A program made the translations under genes and the position numbers. 64,000 nucleotides of DNA from assembly GCA_964036315.1 (NCBI GenBank), contig OZ038496.1, positions 15,559,524 to 15,623,523 on the forward strand, read 5' to 3'. The notes below the pieces were generated by a model. It was not told the origin of the DNA. It did not search any database and worked only from the letters and a program-made list of their open reading frames with translations. This DNA comes from Acanthosepion esculentum (lineage: Eukaryota; Mollusca; Cephalopoda; Sepiida; Sepiidae). Of the stretch, positions 35,232 to 46,969 are shown piece after piece (position 1 is the stretch's first letter; every line of letters starts with the position of its first letter).

Positions 35232-35690
35232 ATTCCTGGTTCCTAGGCCTCATGAATTTAAACGTCCTACGAGGCTGGCATTCCGTTCCCACCTCTTCAC
35301 CGTTGAAACTGTTAGATGTAGACGTCTCTTCTACTCCAATAGCGTCATGTCTCGCACATCTCGCCTGTGGAACTCTCTTCCTTATTCCTGTTTCCCTGAC
35401 AAATACAATCTCCAACTATTTGAGTGTAACGTCAATCGACATCTCCAGTTTCCTTGATCTATCCACTTCCCTTCTCCACATCCTTTCACCTTTCATTCCT
35501 ATCTGCTCTCGCTCCAAATCTTCTGTAACCCCCTTGCCTTGATCGATCCACTATCTTTCTCCACATCCTTTCCTTTACCAATCCTATCTGCTCTTCCTCC
35601 AAACCTTCTGTAACCTCTTGCGTGCTAGTGGCCTCCATCCTTGCTTGAGGTGCTAAGCTTAAAAATAAAAAAAATAAAAATATCTTTCTT
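35232..35690 (+). pseudogene. LINE-C RT C-terminus and tail, nested
   Basis: Reads LVPRPHEFKRPTRLAFRSHL, then a stretch ending SRTSRLWNSLPYSCFP, then YNLQLFECNVNRHLQFP and a stop. The xxRLWNSLPxxCFPxxYNLxxFKxxVNRHL terminus is shared by a common Jockey/I-like LINE type in invertebrates. A 3' UTR with CTGTAACCTCTTGCGTGCTA and an A-rich tail follows. 5'-truncated. Confidence 0.8.
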
Positions 35691-35917
35691 TCTTACTACA
35701 TTCACTGTAATACCTCATTGTCTCGATGAAAATCCTAACTAGTCCCCATATGTACAATTCATTGTCTGGGGGGGGGGGGAAATAAAATAATTTAAAAATC
35801 TAAAACCCAATGAACATTTACAAAAATGAACAAAACTAATTACAAGAAACTAAACAAAATAATGTAAGTAATAAAAAACCGACAATCCTCAAATGTGGCA
35901 GAAACATCAGTTCAATC

Positions 35918-36165
35918 AGTTATATGCCATGCGTGATACACACTTAGGCGATCATGTATCTTTCGATACATGACTGACGAGGCAGATTTTTCCCCCGCAG
36001 TAAGTTGACATTTCTTTCATCCAAGGCTATACAAAACCGGCCTGCTCTACTATTTACCCATAGCTGGGGGATATTAACACATAATTGAATGTAAATATAT
36101 TCGACTGGAATTCGAAGTCGGCTCTGTGATTCCTCAATCCGAACCGTTATCCATTACTCCACCGT
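35918..36165 (-). repeat. SINE-B, near full length
   Basis: On the minus strand it starts with GGTGGAGTAATGGATAACGG and GGTTCGGATTGAGG (A-box region), then GCCGACTTCGAATTCCAGTC, whose CTTCGAATTCC is B-box-like. It runs through CCCCCAGCTATGGGTAAA to a TGATCGCC/GTGTATCACGC end near 35,925. It interrupts the LINE-A 3' UTR copy. Confidence 0.6.
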
Positions 36166-36296
36166 AAATGGATGAAATCAATGCGGGAATTTAATAATAA
36201 AACATTCATCCATCCATGCACTCACTCAAACACACACTCATTGAAACACAACAAATACGAAAATGTACCATAACGAAGAACTCATTTGAACAGTTG

Positions 36297-36425
36297 CCAT
36301 GAAAATATTTATAGAAAAGGCAGAGGAAACCTTACGGTGTTGGGAAAGTGACTGAAGCCGAGCCACCAGATCAGGACCAATAATATTGTTGATTCTTCTT
36401 TGGATTTTATCAAGTAATTCAATTT
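36297..36425 (-). pseudogene. LINE-C RT fragment
   Basis: On the minus strand it reads DKIQRRINNIIGPDLVARL and LSQHRKV, parallel to 55,295-55,440. This is the segment of LINE RT that precedes the VASLSLFYKYF-type motif. Very short. Confidence 0.6.
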
Positions 36426-36991
36426 TAAACTGTTATAAAACGTTGTGTTTATGTTGTCTTGTTCATTTTTTATGGATTTCCGATACTCAAATTATTTATC
36501 AGAGTTTGATGTGTCATTTAGTTGTCATTTAAATATTTATTCTGAGACTCAGTAGAAAGTCTTTTTTTCATAATGCTTTCAAATTTTGCAATTTTAACGG
36601 TAGGTGCCTGATGCGCAGGCGCAAAATTATAAATTGAAGCGATAGTATTTAACTGCACGTCTGCTCGAACAAAATGTGACACAAAAACGGATTTAAAGTG
36701 GGAACCCCACGTATGAATGGGATAGTAACAAAAATAGTTTGGTTGCTGTGACACTCCTCTTTTGAGACACTTACGTCAAAGATTGACTAAGAATCAACCG
36801 CCTTTTTATTTGCAAAGGGAGAGGCCCAGCCTGGTGGGGATGTCCCAAGTTTGTGCTGCTGGAATCGGAAGAGACGGGTTTCCCGTTTCGTCATTTTACA
36901 TAAGAGCAATCTTAACAGGGTTTCCTATTTGCTGAAAGATTAAATTAATCATATTTTCATGTTTTTATTATTTTTTTATCGCTTCTTACTA

Positions 36992-37600
36992 TGATTGATT
37001 GATTTGTTTGTTTAACGGTATATCAACCCCTTCATGGGTCATTTAATGCCGAAATTTAATTTTCTTGGGAGCTTGAAAGTAATACAAATATGATATACGT
37101 TATTCTGATTTCACAACTGAATACATGGTAGATAATACTCAGCTTTTGTGCATATACATGTTTGCGTGAACATAATTAATAGAGGCGGTGATTTAAGTTG
37201 TGTTGTTGCGGTTAGATTTTTGAATACCATTAGATTTAAGTAGGATATTATATGGATTAATGTCATGAAAGAGTTCTTCATGTTTGTTTGCTTGGTTGAT
37301 TTTCTTTAGCGGCACATCAACACCTCTATGGGTTATTTAATGCCGAAATCTAAATATTTTGAACGCAATTTTATGTCTTCAACTAAATATATTTTGAACG
37401 CAAGTATTTTGTTTTTGTTTGGGGGTTCACTATTTGCTCATAACTGGGACCCTAGCAGGTGCTACCACCCCAGTTCAGAGTGAACCTGGGAACAATAACA
37501 ATTAATAGATAGCACCAGGCTCCTCGGACCTCCTGTCTCCCGATCAGAGGCCCTGCTGCCGGGTGTAGTTTATCGTCATACCCAGGACTACTTTTTATTA
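36992..37600 (+). repeat. R1 dispersed repeat, copy 1
   Basis: Starts TTTAACGGTATATCAACCCC and GGGTCATTTAATGCC and is colinear with 51,665-51,960 (GAATACATGGTAGAT, AGAGGCGGTGAT, GATATTATATGG-type and ATGTCATGAAAGAGTTCTTC blocks). The opening word recurs at 37,310-37,350, so it may be dimeric. It ends with a CACTATTTGCTCATAACTGG block shared with SINE-B. Family unknown. Confidence 0.6.
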
Positions 37601-38379
37601 CAACTCCGAGCTTGTCATTCTTCGATCATTAAAAACTTCCTCTTTATACGTAGTGCCCCCCCCAGCACATAGGCGATCAAGGCTCTCCACAACTTCGTGT
37701 TCTTTATAGCTCTGTAGTGAGTAGGAAGTAATAACTCCCTTCACACACCCACTTTAAATTCGGAAGAAGGAAAGTAATTCGCGAGCCGATGTGAAATTGT
37801 TTTGGGACCAATGAAAATCTTGCCCTCACAGAAATTAACCGGTGAGCCGAGAAGGAGGAAAGAAACGAGTTAGCCTACGCGAAAATATTTCTGATAAAAA
37901 ATGAAGAGAAAATTAATCAGAAGGGTGTCTGAAGTCATGTGAAGTTTCGTTTCAGTTCCTCGTGACCAGCGTTGAAGATCTCACCAATGTAAAAATTACT
38001 TGCCAATTATACTATCAGTATGTAACCAGCAAGCGGCCGTACAACGATTTTTTTCTAAACAATCCAAGAAGGCTAAGTATTTCAAACTATCTCTCTTTGA
38101 CTACTTTTGAACGTATGTAAACCACATATCCCTTCGGTGAGCAACGAACTCTCTTACCTTCGTCTTAAACATTTTTTAATATTATTTGGTGTCAGATCAT
38201 TTAATCAGTTGCATGAACATTTCATCTTCATGAAAATACGTTGAAACTACGCACGTTAAGTGTTCCGACACGACTTCAAATGTGTAAATTCGTGAATAAA
38301 TTCCTTATATTGTTTTGTTAAAATTGCCCATGTGTTTCCTTGTCAAAATGATCCTTCATGATTGGGTAGTATCCGAATC
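37601..38379. other. Unassigned spacer
   Basis: Less AT-rich than the surroundings, no gene recognised. It runs directly into the minisatellite. Confidence 0.35.
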
Positions 38380-39010
38380 AACGGTGACCTGCGATCATCA
38401 GTGACAACCAGCGATCATCAGTAAGCACAGTAACCAGCGATCATCAGTGACAACAGCAACCAGCGATTATCATTGACCACTAGCGTCCAGCGATCATCAG
38501 TGACAACCAGCGATCATCAATGACCACTAGGGACCAACAGTGAACACAGCAATCATCAGTGACCACTAGCGATGAGTGATCATCAGAGACTACAGCAACC
38601 AGTGATCATCAGCGACGACTAGCGACCAGCCACATCAGTGACCACAGGCGATCAACAGTGACCACTAGCAACCAGTGATCATCAGCGACGACTAGCGACC
38701 AGCCACATCAGTGACCACAGGCGATCAACAGTGACCACTAGCAACCATCAGTGACCACATCAACCAGCGATCATCAGTCACAACAGCAACCAACGATGAT
38801 CAGTGACAACCAGCGATCATCAGCGACCACAGCAACGAGCGATCATCAGTGACCATTAACGACCAGCGATTATCAGTGACAACAGCGACCATCAGCGACG
38901 ACTAGCGATCATTAGTGACAACAATGACCACTAGCGACCAGCGATCATCAGTGACCACAGCAACCAGCCATTATCAGTGACACCCAGCGATCATCAGTGA
39001 CCACGAGCAA
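38380..39010. repeat. GATC-rich minisatellite
   Basis: About 630 bp of degenerate tandem units built from CAGCGATCATCAGTGACCA and CTAGCGACC variants, basic period roughly 15-20 bp. Two longer blocks (around 38,595-38,665 and 38,660-38,740) are near-identical, showing higher-order duplication. GATC occurs at very high density. All frames hold frequent stops, so it is not protein coding. Confidence 0.9.
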
Positions 39011-39374
39011 CCTGCTGACTACGTATTTTACCATTCCACTCGATGATTCAGGTTTTACTCCTTGCTGCTCACCATCTCACATATCACTGTGGTTTCAACC
39101 GCCTCCCAACGATAAGACTGCCTGCTATTACCAGCTCAGCTCGCCGACTGTTTCCTATTGTCCTTCGACACCTTCCAGTTTCATTTGCCCCGGGCTAAGA
39201 CTGCCAGCTAGTACCAACCCGATACACCAATTCTCTACCAACTTTCGGACCCACTCAAGTTGCTCCGGTAATCATCAAATGTCGACGCATCTAAGACCAA
39301 CAATTAACTACCAGTATGACCACCCGGGACATTTGAAACTTCCGGATTATTCGATTGTATTTTTCTGCCAGTAA
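38997..39374 (+). other. 125-codon open frame after the minisatellite, unproven
   Basis: The frame opens in the last minisatellite unit and reads through Pro/Ser/Thr/Cys-rich sequence (for example TPCCSPSHISLWFQPPPND) to a stop followed within three bases by AATAAA. No recognisable domain, signal peptide or start context. It could be the end of an unknown retroelement or chance in a GC-richer island. Not claimed as a gene. Confidence 0.25.
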
Positions 39375-40014
39375 TAAATTTTGACATATTTTATCTAAAC
39401 TCCCTGTTCTCGTTATCCTTGCCTTGGCCTGTGTCACTTATTCAATTTTAATGTTTGCGGGGTTCGTCTAAGATCAATATACGGACACCACAAGACCTCA
39501 AATATGTTTCTGCAAGTTCTTCTCAAGTAAAAAAATAAGAAAATTAAATATATATATATACATATACACACACAGATATATCAATTATGGTAACTACACT
39601 ATTTGATATTTGTAAATAACCACAATGCCCAATAATTCTATAAAAGTCAGAGCTCAATTTTACACTATATCGATAACAGGGTCTCCTTTTAAAATGATTA
39701 AACAATATTTTTCGATTCTGACAAGTGTCACCACCCAAGAAAAGTCTAAAGAAGGCTAATCTGTAAAAATTATTTTAAAAAAATATCGTTATTTTTTTTT
39801 GTATGAGTGGAGCAGTATATAAGTAGTGTTGGACATTTTAAAAGTATTCATTTTTTTTTTTTTAATGAGATTTTTCTTTAAAAATATTTGCAATTTAATT
39901 CAACAGATAATTAAAAGAATTTTTTGTTTTACTCGTCCGTTGATATTTTTTGTACATCATCTCCAAGATAACCTTTAAGTTCGATACTAAATCAGAAGTT
40001 TAAAGAACTTGCGG

Positions 40015-40500
40015 CGGACTTCACCACATTAACTTTAGATTAGGAAACAGGGCTGACGCAGAAAAGGATAAGCAAAAGACATCATTACACATAAAACATG
40101 TATTTAACAAGATGTACAATATCAAACAACGATGTGAAAGAAAGCATGCATTTAAGAAAAGGTTGAATAAAACAAGAGTTGTCTCTCTTTATCTATTATT
40201 TTAGTATTTCAAAGTTCACTGGAAGAATGTTCTTGAAAGTCTCTTATAATGACTGTTCTTAAAAGATTTGCCGTGTTAGAAAAGCTTATGGGAGTGTATA
40301 CAAGGAATGTTCAGCATGTGAGTGGTGTGGGTGAGTGAGAAGGTTGGTGTATGGTTTCAACTGCCGTGGATTCGTTTGGCAGCTGAATTCTCACTAATTA
40401 GCTAAGAAAAATTCTTGCTTAATAAGCGACTATAGGCTCCAGATTGCTGCACGGGAAGAATTATTCTTCACGTGCAGACGATCTGATTTGAATTCTTTAG
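40015..40500. repeat. LTR-like repeat family C, copy 2
   Basis: Colinear partner of 24,400-24,870; see that entry for shared blocks. About 60-70 percent similar by eye, so an old pair. Confidence 0.6.
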
Positions 40501-40730
40501 CGGGAAAATTTCCTCGTTCGTGACAGCAACATGGGTGTTGTGTTGATGAGGGGGAAATCTTTCAATTTGAATCCTTCTAACTAGATTGTTCAGAACGATA
40601 ATTCCAACAATTATTTCGATATTTATTTTAGTAAAATCCAGGAGATCCGTAAAAAAGAAAGAAAAAAAAAATGATTCAGTGAGAGTGTACGGATCATAAC
40701 AAAAAAACAAAGTGCCGGAGACATTTAACT

Positions 40731-40974
40731 GAGGAAAGAAGGGGGAAAAAAAAAAAGAGGAAAGAAGGGGGGAAAAAAAAAAAAGAAGGGGGAAGAGGAA
40801 AGAAGGGGGGAAAGAGGAAAGAAGGGGGGGGGAGAAAAAAGAGGAAAGAAGGGGGGGAAAGAGAGAGGAAAGAAGGGGGAAAAGAGAGAGGAAAGAAGGG
40901 GGAAAAAAGAGAGAGGAAAGAAGGGGAAAAAAGAGAGAGGAAAGAAGGGGAAAAAAGAGAGAGGAAAGAAAGAG
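40731..40974 (+). repeat. 244-bp uninterrupted purine tract
   Basis: Every base on the plus strand is A or G. It is built from GAGGAAAGAAGGGG units separated by A runs, with a regular unit of about 25-30 bp in the right half. Such tracts can form triplex (H-DNA) and stall replication. The Phe/Pro/Ser frame on the minus strand is a by-product. Confidence 0.95.
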
Positions 40975-41059
40975 TTCCTTCTGAAAGGTATTATGCTAAT
41001 ATTAACAACACAAAAAGAAACAAAAAAGTAATGTAAATTTAGGTTCAACCATCTTTATT

Positions 41060-42440
41060 TTCAAATTTCCAAGCCATGTAATGTGATTAGCATTTCACAA
41101 TGGGCATCTCACATAATAAACATGTGAATAAAATGAGAAAAGACAAAGAAAAAAGATGGTGTAGTCAGCATTTCTATATATATATATATATATAAAAAAA
41201 TAAAAACAAAATAAAAAAAAAATGCTACTATTTAACAATATTGCAACAGTTAAATAATTATTTCACTTCACAGTTGAATGGCGATGTGTGCGTCTTAGCA
41301 CGGCTGAGTGGCCTGTGTGATACTCAAATGGAATTGTTTTTTGTTTTTTATCACAGGTTCTTCTTTTTAATTAAGTTTGTCATCATTGTATCATACTACC
41401 ACACTGTAAAGCCTATGCTTGTAAATATGTTCTGTAAAGGTGAGGAGAGATGGGGGTGGGGAATGAAGAATGAGGGGGAGGGTAAAAAAAATAAATAAAA
41501 AATAACAGCAGTAAAAATCATTGAATAAAGGCACTAATTAAAGCCCCTTTTGGACTAAATCATCTTTTGGAAGACAAGAGTGTATTTTTTTAATTATTAA
41601 ATTCAAATAGGTTTAAATGTTATGGGAAAAGATCCAGGTAAAAACCTGGATCAAAAAAAGAGACAAAGATGAAAGAGAAAGGTGATGCCATAAAATACAC
41701 ATTTAATAATTGTGTAGTTTTCAGTAAATCCAACATGAATAAGGATTTCAGCTGCCACGAAAGGATGATAGAGATACCATCGAACAGGAGCAACTATAGA
41801 TTTTATAAATAGATTAATACATTGTACAGAAAACTGCTAAGAAAGTGACACCTAGGTAGCCACTTTTCAAACTGATTATTGTACTGGGTAATAATAATAA
41901 TAACAAAAATAAAAGGAAGGTAATGGCAACCACAGCCTTTGGCTCAAGTAAAGCAAATTTTGACTGCATACCAGAGTAAGGGAAAAAAAAAAAAAAAAAA
42001 AAAAAGAGGAAAATTTCAACTTTGCCAGGGAACCTAGATGGTTGTGAAATGTGAAGGTGACAGTTGTACCAGTCATTATGGGAGTACTGGAGAGCTAAGG
42101 AAAAGTGCTGGAGGATCTGGAAATCCATTAAAGAGTTGTAACCATTCAAATGATGACACAAATGAAAATAGGTAAAAAAAAAACTGAAAAGAGTGTTGGA
42201 GTAAATAAGAGACTTGCTACCAATCTCCAGTGTAGGCCACAAGATAGGACTGGTATCAACACTCGGTGAATAATAATAAGAAGAAGAATGAACCATTTTC
42301 ATTCAGACTAAGGCCCTCATCTTTGCAGTTATTATCATTTTTCCACCATTATGCTCACTAACTTTAAATGTCGGTCAATCCATTTAACCTCCAGGGAATT
42401 TCAAACTTAAACCATTACTTAAGATATCATTTTGTTTCCC
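41060..42440. other. Unassigned AT-rich spacer
   Basis: Includes (TA)n at 41,176-41,194, an A run at 41,983-42,005 and a (AAT)n stretch near 41,890. No gene recognised. Confidence 0.4.
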
Positions 42441-42447
42441 CATATCT

Positions 42448-42602
42448 AGGGATAGGTCTTCTAGTTCTTATTTAGTACTGCTCAGTTATTGCTGGCTATT
42501 TCTACAGAGTCTAAGTCTGTACTACCCAGACTAGGGATTGAATTCAACAATACTATGCCAATAAATTCACAAACCAATCTAATCCACTAGGGTACTGTCC
42601 TA
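42448..42602 (-). repeat. SINE-A head, inverted
   Basis: On the minus strand: AGTACCCTAGTGGATTAGAT (A-box region), GAATTCAATCCCTAGTC (B-box GTTCAANNC-like), then a stretch with GACTTAGACTCTGTAGAAAT and AGTACTAAATAAGAACTAG. Matches 14,851-15,000. Confidence 0.65.
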
Positions 42603-42607
42603 AGCAG

Positions 42608-42790
42608 TACTAAATAAAAAAAATGCAATATATGGCCAGCAAACAAGAACAATCTATCACCATAAGATTAAATAAAGTGTTAAGTTCAAAATTCCATGAA
42701 GGTTACCCAGATCAGTAGAGACCTAAAGCAATCCAGAATATTGTGATAATGACAAAGATGGAGACATTAGCTGTAAATGATGAGGATTGA
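42608..42790 (+). repeat. SINE-A tail
   Basis: Matches the second half of SINE-A (14,975-15,150): AGTACTAAATAA, GAACAATCTATCACC, TTAAATAAAGTGTTAAGTTC and GACAAAGATGGAGACA. It lies head-to-head with the inverted head at 42,448-42,602. Confidence 0.65.
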
Positions 42791-42999
42791 TAATTTCAGA
42801 AAACCATACAAATTATAGGACCACTACAAAAGGTTTCAGTCTAAAGTTTCCTGGAAGTTATACGAGCCAGTAGGCAACTGAAAAACTGAAGGTTACAATG
42901 GACAAAATGTAACGATAAGATGAGAACTTTCACCAGGATGCACATGATAACACATCCTAGAAGGAGAAAAAAAGAAGCTAATTAAGATATGGCTCGTAA

Positions 43000-44738
43000 C
43001 CGACTTGGATTGGGGAGGGAGAGAGAGAGAGAGAGAGAGACGGTTCTCTCTTAAATAGAACATACCAGATCCGTAAATGACTGCAAAGTCACATGAACAG
43101 AGAGAACAGGTTAAATCACTTAAAGTCTATCCAAGCAAACCGATTTACCTTCATTCTATCTTGAAACTGTTCAAACCCTGCCACCATTAATTAGACAACA
43201 AACTGTATTAAAAGAGCTTTGACCATTGCAGAAGAGGAGAAAGCAAAATTGTTAAACCTTTCTTGGGAAGGGGGGGGAAAAAAAAAGAAAAGAAAAAAAA
43301 AGACCTTGGTACCTTAAAGAGAGACAGAGTTATTATAAAAGAAAAAAAAAAAAGAAAAAGGAGAAAATGAGTGTTGCGGTAAAGCAAAAATGAAGATAAT
43401 TGCCTTTAGACATTTTAAAAAAAGCAAACACTTTTGCCAGGCACACAGATTTTAATTTCGGCCTATATTGTCACTGGATTGACCTTTCTACCAAGAGTAG
43501 AAACAAGGGAGATAAAAAAAATAAATAAAAATAAATATAGTTCATTCCAGGAAGAAAAAAAAAAAAAAAAAAAAAAACAAAGTATTTTTCTTTATCCCAC
43601 CAACACTACAAATTTTTTTAAAAAAATGTACATAATGAAATTGAGAAATGTTTCAATGAATAAATTTACAAAAAATTATGAAGGCGCACCCCTAAGTCCA
43701 TAGCCTGATGTACGTCAACTGAATTTTTCACTATATAATATATTCAATCTGTGATTAATATTCAATACTGTATTGAGTGCATTGAAAAGGAAGGAGATTA
43801 TGTAGAAAAAATAAATATTTCTTGCATAAAAATAAGTTGTTTTTTTTTCATTAGACTATGGACTTATTGATGTACATGTATGAATGAAGGAAAAAATATT
43901 TGTTCAAAAACAAATAGAAAATTCTACATTTTGATTCAAAACTGAGATCAGTAGAAACGATGAAACTATTTTCAGATAATGCAGCTACTAATTTACAATG
44001 GAGCATAGAATTTTTAGTCAATATCCGAAGCTAGTTCAAGTCTTGAGGAGAGGAAAATAAACAAAGAAACAGAAGTAATCCCAAATACAAAACTATCTTA
44101 ATATCCCAGCAGTCATTTTTTAAATATCTACTGTTTAAAATGCTCAAGAGATTAGCAGGTATTGCCACTTTGTATCATTGCAAACATTTTTTTAAAATTG
44201 TTTCTTGCTTCTGAGACCAAAATTTGGTCTAACTGTTTGGTCTTTGTCCCCATTTGTAAAGGATTTCTTTTTGTGTCCCTAATCAGCACAAAAAACATTT
44301 AGTGAAACACAAGCCACATTTTTTTTAACAGAGTGAGACTTATTTTTAAATGAAAAACTTTAAGAAAGTGGAGAAATATATTATGAAAATCTAGCTTATG
44401 GCCTTCAGAAATGAAATAAAACAAGCTAAGAATCTAACTAACATTGACAGAGAAAAAGAAATAAAAGAAACATTTCTTTTCTTTAAATAAACTTCATAAG
44501 TTTACAAATATCAAAAATGCATTGATCAACCATTACAATATCCACAGCCTTTTTAATGTCAGACTAAAGCCCACACTTAGGGGGTCAGCAAAATATTAAA
44601 TATCTATTTCTTTGAAATTATAATAAGCTATATAGAACAATTCCGATACACTTTAATTTTATACAATTTATATTGTATATATATATATATAATATATATA
44701 TATAGATATATATATTCTTTTTTTTTTTTTTTAAATAG

Positions 44739-44771
<33 letters not shown>

Positions 44772-46969
44772 ACCAACCACCCACCCACCCAAACTTCTTG
44801 TCCAGTTAACTTTTAAATAAAACCTTACTTAGCAAGGAATGAAATTATTTTTATAAGTGGGCTTGCTGTGCACAAGTTTTATTTATGCAACAGCCTCAAA
44901 GTTAATGTAATTTTGTCAAAGTGCTCTGTAGTGGAATTTGATAACAAAATAAAGTAATTTTTTTTAACAAAAGAATAACCTGTGAAATTATGATGCTTAA
45001 GATTGATATACAATCATTCAAAAGGCAATGACAAGGCACACATCAGGGTAGAAAGGACATCTTCATATAACTACAGATGAAAGAAATAAAAAGAACCAAG
45101 TTCCATTTTTTCTTCTTCTGATGTTTACTTCTCAGTTGCCATGACATTTAATCTTTCAACCGATTACAGAAGAGACCTAACTAGGGTACCACTGTTTCGA
45201 GGTCCAAGCAAAGATGCATTAAGTATTTATTGAAACATCTTCATTTTATGGGAAAATTTCACACCAACATGTATTAAATAATAATAAAAAGAATTCATCT
45301 AGTAATAATCCGATCTTCAAATTAGATGTACTTTGTAAAAACTCCTTAAAAACATTTTTAAACTTCTTGTAGTTTTGAACCCAGCTCCCTTTCTCCCAAG
45401 TGAATCTGAAGCAACAAGCTGAAAACAATTTGACATTCAAAAATGAATGCTAAAACTTAGCTGATAATAAAAATTCTACTTAATCTCATACATTCTACAC
45501 ACATGAACAAATAACAGAAGCAGTTCACAAGAGATCAAATCATTGCTCTTAACATGTGTGCATACAATATAAACATACCACTATATTGCGTGGCACGGAA
45601 AAAGCTAATTGGGGCTTTGGTCATTAAGGTAAAAACCTAGAATATTGTGAAAGACTCCCTTAAAATATTTACCCATTGGGAATGGATGGGTTCAAACCAA
45701 ACAGTGAAGCTTTGCTACTGAATAAATTTAAGTAATCCCTCTGAACACTTAAAGATTGTCTGAAGTGCTTTCTCCTAAGATAATATGAACAGGGAAAAAA
45801 GTTAAGAAACCATTAGCCTGTATTTTTAAGGTAGATTTAAAAAAAAAAAACACGAACATGCAAGAAAGACAACTCTGACGGAGCAGACAGACCAAAGCCT
45901 TTTTGAAACCCAAAGCCACACTTTTTTTTTTTTTTAAATATTTCTTCAGCATATGCTTGGCTAGCAATCCAATATTTTTGGTCCCTTTATAAATATTTAA
46001 ACAACCATTAAACACATTAATGCTTTGTTTACAGATTGAAATGAACTTCTGAACTCTGGATCTACCAGAGGCAGTATTTAGAGGGGACAGAAAATTACTT
46101 TACTTCAATGGAAATTCATACAAAAGTGGATGGGCACAATGACAAGAAGAAATACATCTTCAATATGTATCCATGTACCATCACCTTTTAATGTAGTGGG
46201 AGAGGTACTGATTAAGAGGTGGATCCCCAGTCACTAGGTTTGTTTCCAGGGGTTATATTTTGTGTGAAGATAAAAAAAAAAAAAAGTTTAAAATTTCAGT
46301 TCATGCTTAGAGATCATCCATTGATAATAAATATCTTCCAATGGTATTTGAAGAAAAGATGTGTACCTCCTCCAGACCTAACGCCCTAAAAAACCAAGTA
46401 TGGCATCCCAATGATCTCCAAGATCATGACACCAACACATTAAGACGACTTAACCAACAGTATTTTTAATTTCATTAGTGGCAATTCTTCACATATAAAA
46501 TATAAAACAATAAAAGAGGTGAATTTAAACAATAATCGATTAAGTGAATTTAACAAGTCCCATTAGATTTGTAATGCTAATTTCTAATGTTAAAGTAATT
46601 CAAGGATATAATAATAAAGTTAAGCAACCCATTATCATATCTTTTACTTATGAGGGGAGTTGATGAGAAGTTTTCAATCTGACCCACCCCTGCCAAAATT
46701 ACAGATTTTGGGAAGGCCAAGAATGACTCCTCTAAGCCCCCCTCTGTAAGCAAAATAAATAAATTGCAGAATTTATGATTAAATATCTTAAAAAAAAAAA
46801 AAAAAAAGTTAACAGAAGCAAATAAAAATTCTCCTACCAACTTTTCACTTACAGTATTAAAAAAAAAAAAAAAAAAAAAAAGCTCCTTTTACAATATGGC
46901 ATCATTTGATGAATAACCTTACAATTTATAGGAGCCGAAGTTTCATTTAAAAAGCATTAACTGATTTGC
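43000..46969. other. AT-rich region downstream of E2F7/8
   Basis: No coding sequence recognised over about 4 kb. Part of it must be the E2F7/8 3' UTR, but I could not fix a polyadenylation site among the many AT-rich words. It holds a (GA)n run near 43,020, long A/T runs, and TA/CA repeats at 44,676-44,772. Confidence 0.4.

Larger units (their letters stand above)
35095..36296 (-). repeat. LINE-A 3' UTR copy split by two insertions
   Basis: Blocks at 35,095-35,231, 35,690-35,917 and 36,166-36,260 align consecutively with 28,428-28,560, 28,560-28,815 and 28,816-28,900. Between them lie a LINE-C 3' end (35,232-35,690) and a SINE-B (35,918-36,165). So it was a single retroposed LINE-A end, later hit twice. 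Confidence 0.7.

Noticed and set aside
38380..39010. CRISPR-like array (regular short repeats)
   Set aside because: Units are contiguous and degenerate with no unique spacers, and the genome is eukaryotic; it is a minisatellite.
40725..41048. 107-codon Phe/Pro/Ser frame
   Set aside because: It is the pyrimidine strand of the 244-bp purine tract; no non-repetitive protein sequence is present.
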